The position numbers and the translations under genes are program-made. Below the pieces are notes generated by a model. That model saw only the letters and a program-made list of their open reading frames with translations. It made no database searches and was not told the DNA's origin. From assembly GCF_000007825.1 (NCBI RefSeq), contig NC_004722.1:4628501-4692500 (forward strand): DNA of 64,000 nucleotides, in the 5' to 3' direction. Each line of letters opens with the position of its first letter. Within the stretch, counting starts at the first letter, position 1. This document shows, in pieces, positions 51,487 to 60,154 of the stretch. This DNA comes from Bacillus cereus ATCC 14579 (lineage in GTDB: Bacteria > Bacillota > Bacilli > Bacillales > Bacillaceae_G).

Positions 51487-51633
51487 ATATATCCTCCTAC
51501 GCTTGTTTTTCCATTACCTATTTTGCGCCTTTTGGAGGTGAACTGCTATTTGTTAACATTACATTTACCTTACACTTTTGTAATATAAAGAAGGTGGGCG
51601 TGTAAGTTTGGCTTTTACTACTTTGAATATTAG

Positions 51634-51675
51634 TGACATATCGAATCGGTAAATGAAATTATATCGGCGCAACTA
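51634..51675. repeat. ATATATC/CGATT intergenic repeat, copy 5 (short)
   Basis: ACATATCGAATCGGTAAATGAAATTATATCGGCGC, matching the left part of copy 4. Confidence 0.55.
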
Positions 51676-51688
51676 CAAAAGCTGAAAA

Positions 51689-51727
51689 TAAAAATAGGCT
51701 GCTCCACAAAATGAACAGCCCACTTCT
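51689..51727 (-). terminator. Terminator of the DUF418 gene
   Basis: Minus strand GGGCTGTTCATTTTGTGGAGCAGCCTATTTTTATTTT: GGGCTGTTCA pairs with the opposite arm around an AT-rich loop; AGGCTGC class. Confidence 0.7.
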
Positions 51728-51731
51728 CTCT

Positions 51732-52754
51732 CTATTTCTTTAAAGGTGTTACCGTCCAGTACGTAATAACACGCCAAATCCATTCTAATGGACCCATTTT
51801 AAAGATTTTCATCCAAATTACGCTAAATACAATTTGAATTGCATAAATTGCAATACATACATATAAAGTCTGCATGTAAGTTAAGTTACCTGCAAAGTTA
51901 CATACACTTCCTGCGATTAAAATCATTGCAGTTTGACCGATATAATTTGTTAAAGCCATACGACCATAGTATTTCAATGGTGCTAATAATGTTTGAACTG
52001 GTTTTAACTGAAGTAATAAAATTAATGCTCCGACATAGAAAGCTGAAATAATTGGTCCAACAGTAATACCAATTTTTAGAAACTGGCTTGCAGCATCCAT
52101 TGTTCCGTCTTCATTCATAAGTATCATATTTACAAATGGATCAGCAGGAACGTGCCCATATTGATACCATACAGCTATGACACTTAAAACAAACATAATG
52201 CCTGTAAAAATAGCGACTTGCTTTATGTTTTTTGAAAGATTTTCAAATACACGATATTGTCCTGCAGCAAGTCCTAATAAAATTAAACCAAGTGGTAATA
52301 GTTCTTTAACTCCCATTACACTGAAGGCAATTGTCAAAATAAGTCCTAGTACTAGGTTCACTTCTTTTTTCGCTTTATAAAACGGTAAAACGATTAACCC
52401 GCAAATTGCGTATAACGCTAGTGCTTCTCCAGGCTGAAACATTTGATGAATTAAACCAAAAATAAATAGTGCAACTAAGCGGCGTAAAAATAAAACATAG
52501 CCATTTTTCCCTTTCGCAATCGCTCTTGAAATAAAGATATAGAATCCCACTCCAAATAAGAATGAGAAGATTGAGAAGAAACGACCTTCTACAAATAAGT
52601 ATAAAAATCTTTGATAGCTAGCATCCACTGTGCTAGGATCTGGAATTTTAATGTTAAGTAGTGCGAGAATATTTACTAAAATAATCCCTAGTAGTGCAAA
52701 GCCACGAATGTAATCTAACTCATCAATTCGCTTGTTTATAATATTGTTCCCCAT
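51732..52754 (-). CDS. DUF418 membrane protein (YeiB family)
   Basis: 340 residues, 8-9 membrane helices. N-terminal DELDYIRGFALLGIILVNI and C-terminal MGPLEWIWRVITYW are typical DUF418/YeiB features, acyltransferase-3-like in topology. Function unknown. Monocistronic, with AAGGAGTT upstream. Confidence 0.87.
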   Translation of the reverse strand: MGNNIINKRIDELDYIRGFALLGIILVNILALLNIKIPDPSTVDASYQRFLYLFVEGRFFSIFSFLFGVGFYIFISRAIAKGKNGYVLFLRRLVALFIFGLIHQMFQPGEALALYAICGLIVLPFYKAKKEVNLVLGLILTIAFSVMGVKELLPLGLILLGLAAGQYRVFENLSKNIKQVAIFTGIMFVLSVIAVWYQYGHVPADPFVNMILMNEDGTMDAASQFLKIGITVGPIISAFYVGALILLLQLKPVQTLLAPLKYYGRMALTNYIGQTAMILIAGSVCNFAGNLTYMQTLYVCIAIYAIQIVFSVIWMKIFKMGPLEWIWRVITYWTVTPLKK

Positions 52755-52867
52755 AAAGCAACTCCTTGTATAAAACTTAATCCTTTCTTACTCTACTGGA
52801 GAAAGCTGCTCACAACTATCGACAAACCTTACATAAATCTTACATTATTGTCATATAGCAAAATAAA

Positions 52868-52893
52868 ACCAGGTCATATTGCGACCTGGTCTA
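52868..52893 (-). terminator. Terminator after the 49-residue gene
   Basis: Minus strand CCAGGTC-gcaatat-GACCTGG then TTTTATTTT, beginning right after the stop. Confidence 0.9.
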
Positions 52894-53040
52894 CTCTGAT
52901 TGTTTCGATTTTTGAGGTTGTCCTTTTTTACTATTACGCTGTTTTACTTGAACAATCGGATCAAGTTCATTCGAAAACTCAGCGTTATGTCCATTTTGCG
53001 TTTTTTGTTCTGGGTTATTTTGATCTGAACGTTTCGCCAT
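52891..53040 (-). CDS. Small hydrophilic protein, 49 residues, possibly spore-related
   Basis: The frame reads MAKRSDQNNPEQKTQ...NAEFSNELDPIVQ...KSKQSE: very polar, rich in Gln/Asn/Lys, no Cys or Trp. TAAGGAGTG is well placed before the ATG, a strong terminator follows the stop, and it lies 15 bp after ytzC on the same strand. The EFSNEL word and composition recall small YfhD/SASP-like proteins, but that is a weak analogy. Confidence 0.75.
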   Translation of the reverse strand: MAKRSDQNNPEQKTQNGHNAEFSNELDPIVQVKQRNSKKGQPQKSKQSE

Positions 53041-53055
53041 TACATTCACTCCTTA

Positions 53056-53319
53056 TTAGTGCGGTGTAATAATCATTTGATGTTGCAATTGGCGAATTGC
53101 CATACGTGCTCTATTTAACTGCTCACGTTGCTCATCATTCGCATGTTGTTGCATCGTTTGTAAATCGTTATACGCTTGTTCTAATTGTAACTGCGCATCT
53201 GAATACTCCATCGTATTATAATGCTCTTGTCTCATACCAAGATCTAATTGTTCTTTCGCATATTCCACCGCTTGTTCCGCTTGTGTAATATAAGATTCAA
53301 GTGATTGACGCTCTGCCAT
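53056..53319 (-). CDS. ytzC: YtzC-like DUF2524 protein
   Basis: 87 residues from MAERQSLESYITQAEQ (AAGGAGG at good spacing). Predicted long helical hairpin (QAVEYAKEQLDLGMRQEHYN...LEQAYNDLQTMQQHANDEQREQL). Same place beside ytqA as in B. subtilis. Function unknown. Probably co-transcribed with the 49-residue gene downstream. Confidence 0.82.
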   Translation of the reverse strand: MAERQSLESYITQAEQAVEYAKEQLDLGMRQEHYNTMEYSDAQLQLEQAYNDLQTMQQHANDEQREQLNRARMAIRQLQHQMIITPH

Positions 53320-53430
53320 AATTGTCCCTCCTTGCTTCAATTCCCCTTTAGTGTGTCCCTTCCATCTGAACCTTATGAGTATGTTATAATGGATTTTGTT
53401 TCATTTTGACTCGGCTTAGGAGGGAAAGTA

Positions 53431-54390
53431 ATGAAGGTTCAAAACCCTTTTCCATATACAAACGACAATAAACGTTATCATACATGGAATTATCATTTAC
53501 GAAATGAATTTGGTGAAAAAATCTTTAAAGTTTCATTAGATGCTGGCTTCGATTGCCCGAACCGTGACGGTACAGTTGCTTATGGCGGTTGTACATTTTG
53601 CAGTGCTGCTGGATCTGGTGACTTCGCTGGCGATCGCCGCGATGATGTTATAACGCAATATCATGAAATGAAAGAAAAAATGCGCTCAAAGTGGAAAGAT
53701 GGAAAATGTATCGCTTATTTCCAGGCGTACACAAATACACATGCACCACTTGAAGTGTTAAAAGAAAAATTCGAACCGCTTCTAGCAGAAAAAGACGTTG
53801 TCGGTCTTTCTATTGCGACTCGTCCAGATTGTTTACCGGACGATGTCGTTGAATATTTAGCGGACTTAAATAAACGCACTTACCTTTGGGTTGAACTCGG
53901 ACTACAAACCGTCCATGAACGTACTGCAAATCTTATTAATCGTGCTCACGATTATCCTTCTTACGTTGAAGGTGTAAATAAATTACGTAAGCACGGCATT
54001 AAAGTTTGTTCTCATATTATTAACGGCCTTCCACTTGAAGATTACGACATGATGATGGAAACAGCTCGTGAAGTAGCGAAGCTTGATGTACAAGGAATTA
54101 AAATCCACTTACTTCACTTATTAAAAGGAACGCCAATGGTGAAGCAATATGAAAAAGGACAACTCGAGTTCCTTTCTCTTGAGGATTACGTAAGTCTCGT
54201 TGTTGACCAACTTGAAATGATTCCAGAAGACGTAATTGTGCACCGTATCACAGGTGACGGTCCGCCTGATTTAATGATTGGTCCAATGTGGAGCTTAAAT
54301 AAATGGGAAGTATTAAATTCCATTGATGCAGAATTTGTACGCCGCGGAAGCTGGCAAGGAAAATATGCAAATGAGGAGAAACAAAAATGA
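53431..54390 (+). CDS. mnmL: Radical SAM protein YtqA (MnmL)
   Basis: 319 residues, the TIGR01212 radical SAM group. Cluster cysteines lie in FDCPNRDGTVAYGGCTFCSAAG (~38-58). Other family words are SIATRPDCLPDDV, WVELGLQTVHE and GLPLEDYDMMM. Recent work on Gram-positive bacteria assigns YtqA/MnmL and YtqB/MnmM to wobble-uridine mnm5s2U synthesis in place of MnmC; I rely on memory for this. It overlaps mnmM by 4 bp. Confidence 0.85.
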   Translation: MKVQNPFPYTNDNKRYHTWNYHLRNEFGEKIFKVSLDAGFDCPNRDGTVAYGGCTFCSAAGSGDFAGDRRDDVITQYHEMKEKMRSKWKDGKCIAYFQAYTNTHAPLEVLKEKFEPLLAEKDVVGLSIATRPDCLPDDVVEYLADLNKRTYLWVELGLQTVHERTANLINRAHDYPSYVEGVNKLRKHGIKVCSHIINGLPLEDYDMMMETAREVAKLDVQGIKIHLLHLLKGTPMVKQYEKGQLEFLSLEDYVSLVVDQLEMIPEDVIVHRITGDGPPDLMIGPMWSLNKWEVLNSIDAEFVRRGSWQGKYANEEKQK

Positions 54391-54959
54391 AATTAGAACG
54401 TGTATTACCGTTTGCTCGCTCGCTTCTGCAAACGGCAGTAAAAGAAGGCGATTACGCTGTAGATGCAACTTTAGGAAACGGCCATGACACTTGCTTCCTA
54501 GCTGAAATCGTTGGAGATAACGGAAAAGTATTTGGATTTGATATTCAAAAAGAGGCAATTGAAAGCTCAACAACTCGTCTAAAAGAAAAAGAACTTTTCG
54601 AACGTACTGTTTTAGTTCACGATAGTCACGATACACTTCTATCCATATTACCAGAAGATGCAAAAGGAAAAGTAACAGGCGCAATTTTCAACTTAGGTTA
54701 CCTTCCAGGCGGAGACAAGCATATCGTTACAAAACCGAACTCAACAATCTCAGCGATCGAACAATTATTAGAAGTAATGGCACCTGAAGGTATCATCGTC
54801 CTTGTTATTTACCACGGACACCCAGAAGGACAAGTAGAACGGGACGCTGTTCTCAAATTTGCCGAAGAATTAGACCAAAAACAAGCACACGTACTGCGCT
54901 ACGGCTTCATTAACCAGCAAAATAACCCACCATTTATTGTGGCGATTGAGAAGCGATAA
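54387..54959 (+). CDS. mnmM: tRNA wobble-uridine methyltransferase YtqB (MnmM)
   Basis: 190 residues, class I SAM methyltransferase: DATLGNGHDTCFLAE loop (~30-44), FGFDIQKEAI, and NLGYLPGGDK (~110-119), the motif of this group. It methylates nm5(s2)U34 to mnm5(s2)U34. Coupled to mnmL. Its TAA stop lies inside the ATAAA that begins a bcr1-like element. Confidence 0.87.
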   Translation: MKLERVLPFARSLLQTAVKEGDYAVDATLGNGHDTCFLAEIVGDNGKVFGFDIQKEAIESSTTRLKEKELFERTVLVHDSHDTLLSILPEDAKGKVTGAIFNLGYLPGGDKHIVTKPNSTISAIEQLLEVMAPEGIIVLVIYHGHPEGQVERDAVLKFAEELDQKQAHVLRYGFINQQNNPPFIVAIEKR

Positions 54960-55100
54960 AGTGAAACTTTAATCAGTGGGGGCATCCCCACTGATTATTA
55001 GTTGAACCAATCGGGCATTTATGGGCAGTTTATCTCCCACCTAACCTCTTTGCTCCAGGCGAATTTTAAGGTGGGAGTTTTACTGCCCGTTAATGCGGGG
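54956..55100. repeat. bcr1-like repeat element
   Basis: ATAAAGTGAAACTTTAATCAGTGGGG-catCCCCACTGATTATTAG, TTGAACCAATCGGGCATTTATGGGCAG, then CTCCCACCT...AGGTGGGAG and TACTGCCCGTTAATGCGGGG. Three nested stems. The best-formed copy in the window, and it resembles the mobile bcr1 repeat described from the B. cereus group. Confidence 0.8.
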
Positions 55101-55101
55101 T

Positions 55102-55222
55102 AATATATCAACGATTTTTCAATTATATCTATCGTAACTCGGGATATATCAACGATTTTTTCGATATATCTATCATAACTTACAATATATCAACGATTTC
55201 TCGGATATATTGATTGTTCGAC
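55102..55222. repeat. ATATATC/CGATT intergenic repeat, copy 6
   Basis: Three ~41-bp units, each starting ATATATCAACGATTT, directly after the bcr1-like element and before a terminator. It ends GATTGTTCGACAAAACATAACAA. Confidence 0.8.
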
Positions 55223-55226
55223 AAAA

Positions 55227-55266
55227 CATAACAAAAAAAGACGTGCACTCATTGCACGTCTTTTTG
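55227..55266. terminator. Bidirectional terminator
   Basis: AAAAAAAGACGTGCA-ctcat-TGCACGTCTTTTT. Confidence 0.88.
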
Positions 55267-55320
55267 TTATTCTCCTATATAATGGATATATACTATATTT
55301 GAAGAAAGAAGGATAGAACT

Positions 55321-56154
55321 TTGTTAGTAGAACTAAGGGGAATTCAAAAGAAGTATGGCAAATCACTTATACTAGACAACATTGATTTATCCATTCCAGA
55401 AGGAGAAGCACTCGCCATTATTGGCGGGAACGGGACTGGAAAAAGTACTCTACTCAAAATAATTGCAGGCTTTATTTCACATACGGCAGGGACAATTCAA
55501 AGGAAAGAACATATACAAATCGGCTATGTACCTGAACATTTTCCTGAAGGGATTCGTTTTACATTAGAGGATTATCTATTTCATCTCGGCCGCATTCACG
55601 GTTTATCAACAAAATATGTAAAAGATAAAATTCCGCTGCTTCTTGAAAGGTTTCATTTACTTCATGCAAGACATTCCGTTGTACGAAACTTTTCAAAAGG
55701 TATGAAACAAAAAACAGGCATTATGCAAGCGTTACTTACGGACGTACATTTATTAATTTTAGACGAACCGCTTTCTGGGCTCGATCCTAACTCTCAGCAA
55801 GAATTAGAACATATTTTACTCTCATTAAAACAACAAGGTATATCCGTGTTATTTACATGTCACGAAAAACAACTATTAGAAAACTTCGCTGATAGAATTG
55901 TGACGTTAGCAAATCATACAATCATAGAAAATATCTCTGCACAAAAAGGAGCAGAACAAGTCTATATTGAAGCAATCGTTCACGAAACATTTTCAGCGAT
56001 AGAACTACAAAAACAATCCGGTTTTATACACGTTGCACACAATTCAAATCAAAACCTTATTCAATTGCACATCGAAAAAGAATATACAAATGACATACTT
56101 CAGTTTTTATTACATAAAAAAGCATCTATCACACTGCTACAACCTAATTTTTAA
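55321..56154 (+). CDS. ABC transporter ATP-binding protein
   Basis: 277 residues from a TTG with GAAGGA upstream. Walker A GGNGTGKSTL, signature NFSKGMKQK (a variant seen in exporter ATPases of the CcmA/EcsA/YtrB type), Walker B LLILDEPLSGLDP, and switch His in FTCHEKQLL. The C-terminal ~60 residues are an extra domain. Operon with the permease 18 bp downstream. Substrate unknown. Confidence 0.88.
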   Translation: MLVELRGIQKKYGKSLILDNIDLSIPEGEALAIIGGNGTGKSTLLKIIAGFISHTAGTIQRKEHIQIGYVPEHFPEGIRFTLEDYLFHLGRIHGLSTKYVKDKIPLLLERFHLLHARHSVVRNFSKGMKQKTGIMQALLTDVHLLILDEPLSGLDPNSQQELEHILLSLKQQGISVLFTCHEKQLLENFADRIVTLANHTIIENISAQKGAEQVYIEAIVHETFSAIELQKQSGFIHVAHNSNQNLIQLHIEKEYTNDILQFLLHKKASITLLQPNF

Positions 56155-56172
56155 ATCGAAAGAAGGTTTATT

Positions 56173-56853
56173 ATGTTCGCGCTTATTCGTTACCATTTTC
56201 TCGACTATACAAAATCGTATAAGTACGTCCCTCCTATTGCGATGTACTTTGTGAGCTTACTTTTTGTATATACATATAAACCGACTCCTATTGTACCGAC
56301 ATATTTAGAAACAGCTCTCGCGCTTTATTTATTATCTGCCTGGATTACAATCACAATTTTTCATACGGAAGACCCTATACAAGAGCAAATTACTATTTCT
56401 CACACAAATAATATTTCCGCACTATATGTTGGTAAATATATTACAGCTCTTCTCATTTGTACTGTGTTATCTTTTATATCCGTACTCTACCCAATTATTT
56501 TGCAAATGTTTAATGAAAAAATAACAGTTTCTTTATTTCTAGTCGGATTTCTCGCTCACATGTCTTTCTCTATACTAGGAATTTCAATCGCAACATTATT
56601 TACTAGAAATATAATTCAAAAAGCAGGCACTGCTTGGCTTAGCCTTACATTCATATTACTTATAACGATTGCTTCTATCCAATTTAAAAAAGAGTTACTA
56701 TGGTTTTTACCACCTGTCGAAAGCTTTCTCATGCTTGGACAATACAACTATAATATACTGACTCACACACTATGGCTCACAGCTTGGGCTATCGTATATT
56801 CATTTTTATTATTTACCTTATTTCTTTTTATCGTTCGCAAAAAACGTTTTTAA
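56173..56853 (+). CDS. ABC transporter permease subunit
   Basis: 226 residues, six predicted membrane helices (for example IAMYFVSLLFVYTYK, YLLSAWITITIF, LFLVGFLAHMSFSILGI, LWLTAWAIVYSFLLFTLFLF). ABC-2-like exporter topology; no family name recognised. Pairs with the preceding ATPase. RBS AGAAGG. Confidence 0.78.
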   Translation: MFALIRYHFLDYTKSYKYVPPIAMYFVSLLFVYTYKPTPIVPTYLETALALYLLSAWITITIFHTEDPIQEQITISHTNNISALYVGKYITALLICTVLSFISVLYPIILQMFNEKITVSLFLVGFLAHMSFSILGISIATLFTRNIIQKAGTAWLSLTFILLITIASIQFKKELLWFLPPVESFLMLGQYNYNILTHTLWLTAWAIVYSFLLFTLFLFIVRKKRF

Positions 56854-56877
56854 TTACATATTAAAGGAGACGAAATA

Positions 56878-57552
56878 ATGATCGGAATACTAGCAGGAAT
56901 GGGGCCAAAATCAACTGGACCATTCATCGATACAGTTGTAGCAGAGTGCCAAACAATATACGGAGCAAAGCATGATATGGACTTTCCTCATATGATGATT
57001 TACTCGTGCCCAACACCGTTTTATATGGATCGCCCTATTGATCACGAAGCGATGAAAAAAGCGATTATTGAAGGGGCACAAAAACTCGAGAGTACTGGCG
57101 CAAGCTTTATCGCTATGCCGTGCAATACGGCGCATCTTTATTTTGAAGAATTACAGGACTCTCTTTCTATTCCTATTTTGCATATAGTTGATGAAACGTT
57201 ACAAGCGATTCCTGAAACTGCAAAAAGAGTCGCTCTTCTCGCAACGGAAGCAACTGTTCAAGCTGATATTTACCAAGATGGGATTGCAAAGCGGAATATA
57301 GAATACATTCATCATGAAACATGGCAGGAAATGATTAATCAAATTATTACTTGTATTAAATCTGGAGAGATTGAAAAAGCTCACGAATTGTGGAATGCGC
57401 TCGTTTTACAATTGAGAGAGGAAGTTGATACCGCCATTATCGCATGTACCGATTTGAATGTGGTGGCGAGTGAGAATTTTGTTGATTCTTCTCAATGTCT
57501 TGCGAAAGCGGTTGTTAGGATGTATCTATCAAATACAAAGAAATCTTCATAA
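56878..57552 (+). CDS. Aspartate/glutamate racemase family protein
   Basis: 224 residues. N-terminal MIGILAGMGPKSTGPFID; the two catalytic cysteines are in MPCNTAHLY (~81) and IIACTDLN (~188). This fits PLP-independent Asp/Glu/hydantoin racemases. The amino acid acted on is not known. It starts 24 bp after the permease with AAAGGAG, so it may share that operon. Confidence 0.88.
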   Translation: MIGILAGMGPKSTGPFIDTVVAECQTIYGAKHDMDFPHMMIYSCPTPFYMDRPIDHEAMKKAIIEGAQKLESTGASFIAMPCNTAHLYFEELQDSLSIPILHIVDETLQAIPETAKRVALLATEATVQADIYQDGIAKRNIEYIHHETWQEMINQIITCIKSGEIEKAHELWNALVLQLREEVDTAIIACTDLNVVASENFVDSSQCLAKAVVRMYLSNTKKSS

Positions 57553-57593
57553 ACATAGAAAACATCCCTTTTGAAATGTGTTTTATGTTTTAT
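57550..57593 (+). terminator. Weak terminator after the racemase
   Basis: AAACATAGAAAACAT...ATGTGTTTTATGTTTTATG; imperfect stem with A/T ends. Confidence 0.5.
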
Positions 57594-57710
57594 GAAAATC
57601 ATCCTAAAAACTTTTAACTTTCTTCACAATTCTTTCAAAGTAATCACACTTAATCTCGCTATATTAAATAAGTAGTTATTCATATAGGGAAGGTTAGGGG
57701 AACTGAAAGT

Positions 57711-59012
57711 ATGAAAGTAAATCGTTCGCTTCATTACATTTTTTGGCGTTGGCATTTTTATGCTGGGCTTTTTATTACGCCGCTTCTTATTACATTGTCA
57801 CTAAGCGGAATTGGGTATTTATTTCGGGAAGAGGTTGAGGATTTCATCTATAAAGATTTATATTTTGGGAAGAGCGCTCAAACGGAATCTATTTCGATGT
57901 CTGATTCTATTTCCTTAACAGAGAAAAAATATCCACATTATAGCGTGGCGAAAATTAGTGAGTTTAATGGGGATTATAATACGAGACTTACGATTGCAAA
58001 TGAGTATACTGGGCAACAAAAATATGTGTATTTAGATAGTAATAATCAAATTGTTGGGGATCAAAACGCAAGTGAAACGTTTGCTAATATAATGAGGGAA
58101 TTACATAGTTCTCTTTTAGTTGGTGGCACTGTCGTAAACTATACTGTAGAACTCGCGGCATGCTGGACAATCTTTTTAATCGTAACCGGATTGTACATGA
58201 GTATACGACAATTCAAAAACACACCATCATCCAATAAGCGAGAAAAAGCAAAAAGACGTCATTCTATTATCGGTATTATATTTACAATTCCTCTCTTTCT
58301 GCTAGTCGCATCTGGATTGCCATGGTCAGGATTTATGGGGAACCAAATTTATAAAATCGCATCGTCAAATGAATCACTCGGATATCCAAAATTGTACATG
58401 GCTCCACCTGAATCAAAGGTAAAAGAATTGCCGTGGGCAACAAGAAAAGAAGCTCCGCCTGAATCAAATTTAAATGAACCGAAAGCAATTTCTGTCGATG
58501 AATTACAAAAAGGAATTGAAATAAAGAAGCCATATGTTATTTCACTACCAGCTGATCCGAAAGGTGTATTCACTGTTTCGAAATCGAGCGGTTCTGGTAT
58601 TACAGGTATGCATGTTGCACCAAATGAAGAGATAACAGCTTACTTTGACCAATATAGCGGGGAGCTCATTTCAAAAACGGACTATCGTGATTATGGATTA
58701 CTTGCACAATGGTTCACTTACGGTATCCCGCTTCATGAAGGACATTTATTCGGATGGCCAAATAAAATATTATGCTTACTAACGACATTATCTCTACTAC
58801 TTCTCATTTATTACGGAATAAAAATGTGGTTAGCAAGAAAGCCGAAAGGAAAATTAGCAGCACCTCCAAAACAAAGAGATAAGAAAAGTATATTCGTTTT
58901 CTTTATCATGATGGTAATACTAGGCGCTGTCATGCCTTTATTTGGACTATCTGTTTTAGTTATTTTAGCGATTGAACTTCTTATATATGTATTTTCAAAA
59001 ATACGATCATAA
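57711..59012 (+). CDS. PepSY-associated membrane protein
   Basis: 433 residues. Helices at ~13-35, ~140-165, ~190-212, ~360-378 and ~398-430, with PepSY-like extracytoplasmic segments between. HYIFWRWHFYAGLFITPLLI, LHSSLLVGG and GIPLHEGHLFGWPNKIL are the conserved His-containing motifs of the PepSY_TM family. Some relatives act in iron or siderophore reduction; the role here is unknown. TAGGGG precedes the ATG. Confidence 0.85.
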   Translation: MKVNRSLHYIFWRWHFYAGLFITPLLITLSLSGIGYLFREEVEDFIYKDLYFGKSAQTESISMSDSISLTEKKYPHYSVAKISEFNGDYNTRLTIANEYTGQQKYVYLDSNNQIVGDQNASETFANIMRELHSSLLVGGTVVNYTVELAACWTIFLIVTGLYMSIRQFKNTPSSNKREKAKRRHSIIGIIFTIPLFLLVASGLPWSGFMGNQIYKIASSNESLGYPKLYMAPPESKVKELPWATRKEAPPESNLNEPKAISVDELQKGIEIKKPYVISLPADPKGVFTVSKSSGSGITGMHVAPNEEITAYFDQYSGELISKTDYRDYGLLAQWFTYGIPLHEGHLFGWPNKILCLLTTLSLLLLIYYGIKMWLARKPKGKLAAPPKQRDKKSIFVFFIMMVILGAVMPLFGLSVLVILAIELLIYVFSKIRS

Positions 59013-59015
59013 TGA

Positions 59016-59048
59016 AAAGAAAACCACTCTACATGAGTGGTTTTTTTC
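59016..59048 (+). terminator. Terminator between the PepSY gene and ytpB
   Basis: AAAACCACTC-tacat-GAGTGGTTTTTTT. Confidence 0.88.
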
Positions 59049-59049
59049 A

Positions 59050-60126
59050 TCACTGCGCTGTTTTCTTTCGGTACATCTTCCCGTTCCAATAGAAGAATCG
59101 TGAAGTGAGGCCTCCGTACTTTACAATGCGCCGTGCCATTTTGTGCATATTCTTTTGTGCTGATACTTTTTGATCTGATAAATAAATACCAAGTAACCCT
59201 CGGCTTATGAGACGATGAAACTTCGCATGAGGCAAATCACCAATGCTCTTCTCTGCTTCTTCTACAAAGTGTTTCATCCGATCTAATATCGCTTGCTCGT
59301 TTTCGTAATAACTACAGAAATTCAAATCTCCGCCTATACGGTCTTCTTCTTGATCAATGAAATAATCAAGCAAAATATGAAGTCCTTGTACGTAAGGGAA
59401 GTACCCTTGTCTAATTTTCGCAATATCTTCATCATGTAACTCATCATGAAATGCATATGCTACAAGACAGAAAATTCCAAGTGTAGAACCGGCACATGCT
59501 GAAAATTCAAACCAACTCATCTCAGGTAAGTTTTCTTTATGTGCTTCAAACCAATTTTTCAAGCGCGGCTCTCTTTCTTCTAATTTCACGTGTTTATGAA
59601 TTTGCAAATCACAATAATAACAAGCAAGTTCATGAAGAACAGGAGCAATTTTGTCATAGTGCTTCGTTTTCTTTAAAACATCTTGGCATGTTTCAACAAG
59701 TTCATCTAAATAACCACCATCATCTTGATCATCACGATAACGATAATAATTACCGCCACCTTCTACTTCAGGTGATAATGCCATTAACATCGATTCATGC
59801 AGTGCGGCAAAATCATTTGGATCAAGTGATGTACTGCGATCACATAAATTATCTAAATAGTCGCTGATCGTTTGATACGCTACGATAAAACGAATACATT
59901 CTTCTCGGTGTTCATTTGCTAGCAGAGCTAAAATGCCACCGCCCTCACAATGAAACGTTTTATGCTCAATACTTGCGATTGCCTGACTATGAAGCTCATC
60001 ATTCGGAATATGGTAGGCACGCTCTTTCCACATCGCTAGCTCATGGTGTACAACCGGAAACACATCACGGTATACTTTCGCCATGAGCGTTATGGGATTA
60101 CTCGGTACGTTCACTTCTTCCTTCAT
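59050..60126 (-). CDS. ytpB: Tetraprenyl-beta-curcumene synthase YtpB (DUF2600)
   Basis: 358 residues, all-alpha. DYLDNLCDRST (~88-98) is the Asp-rich metal-binding region of this terpene cyclase family; LHILLDYFIDQEEDRIGGD and NFCSYYENEQ are conserved further on. B. subtilis YtpB cyclises linear C35 prenyl diphosphate, the first step to sesquarterpenes found in spores. Followed in the transcript by no other terpene gene here; ytpA lies upstream, 28 bp away. Confidence 0.87.
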   Translation of the reverse strand: MKEEVNVPSNPITLMAKVYRDVFPVVHHELAMWKERAYHIPNDELHSQAIASIEHKTFHCEGGGILALLANEHREECIRFIVAYQTISDYLDNLCDRSTSLDPNDFAALHESMLMALSPEVEGGGNYYRYRDDQDDGGYLDELVETCQDVLKKTKHYDKIAPVLHELACYYCDLQIHKHVKLEEREPRLKNWFEAHKENLPEMSWFEFSACAGSTLGIFCLVAYAFHDELHDEDIAKIRQGYFPYVQGLHILLDYFIDQEEDRIGGDLNFCSYYENEQAILDRMKHFVEEAEKSIGDLPHAKFHRLISRGLLGIYLSDQKVSAQKNMHKMARRIVKYGGLTSRFFYWNGKMYRKKTAQ

Positions 60127-60154
60127 CTCCTCTATTAAATGTACAAATAATGAT

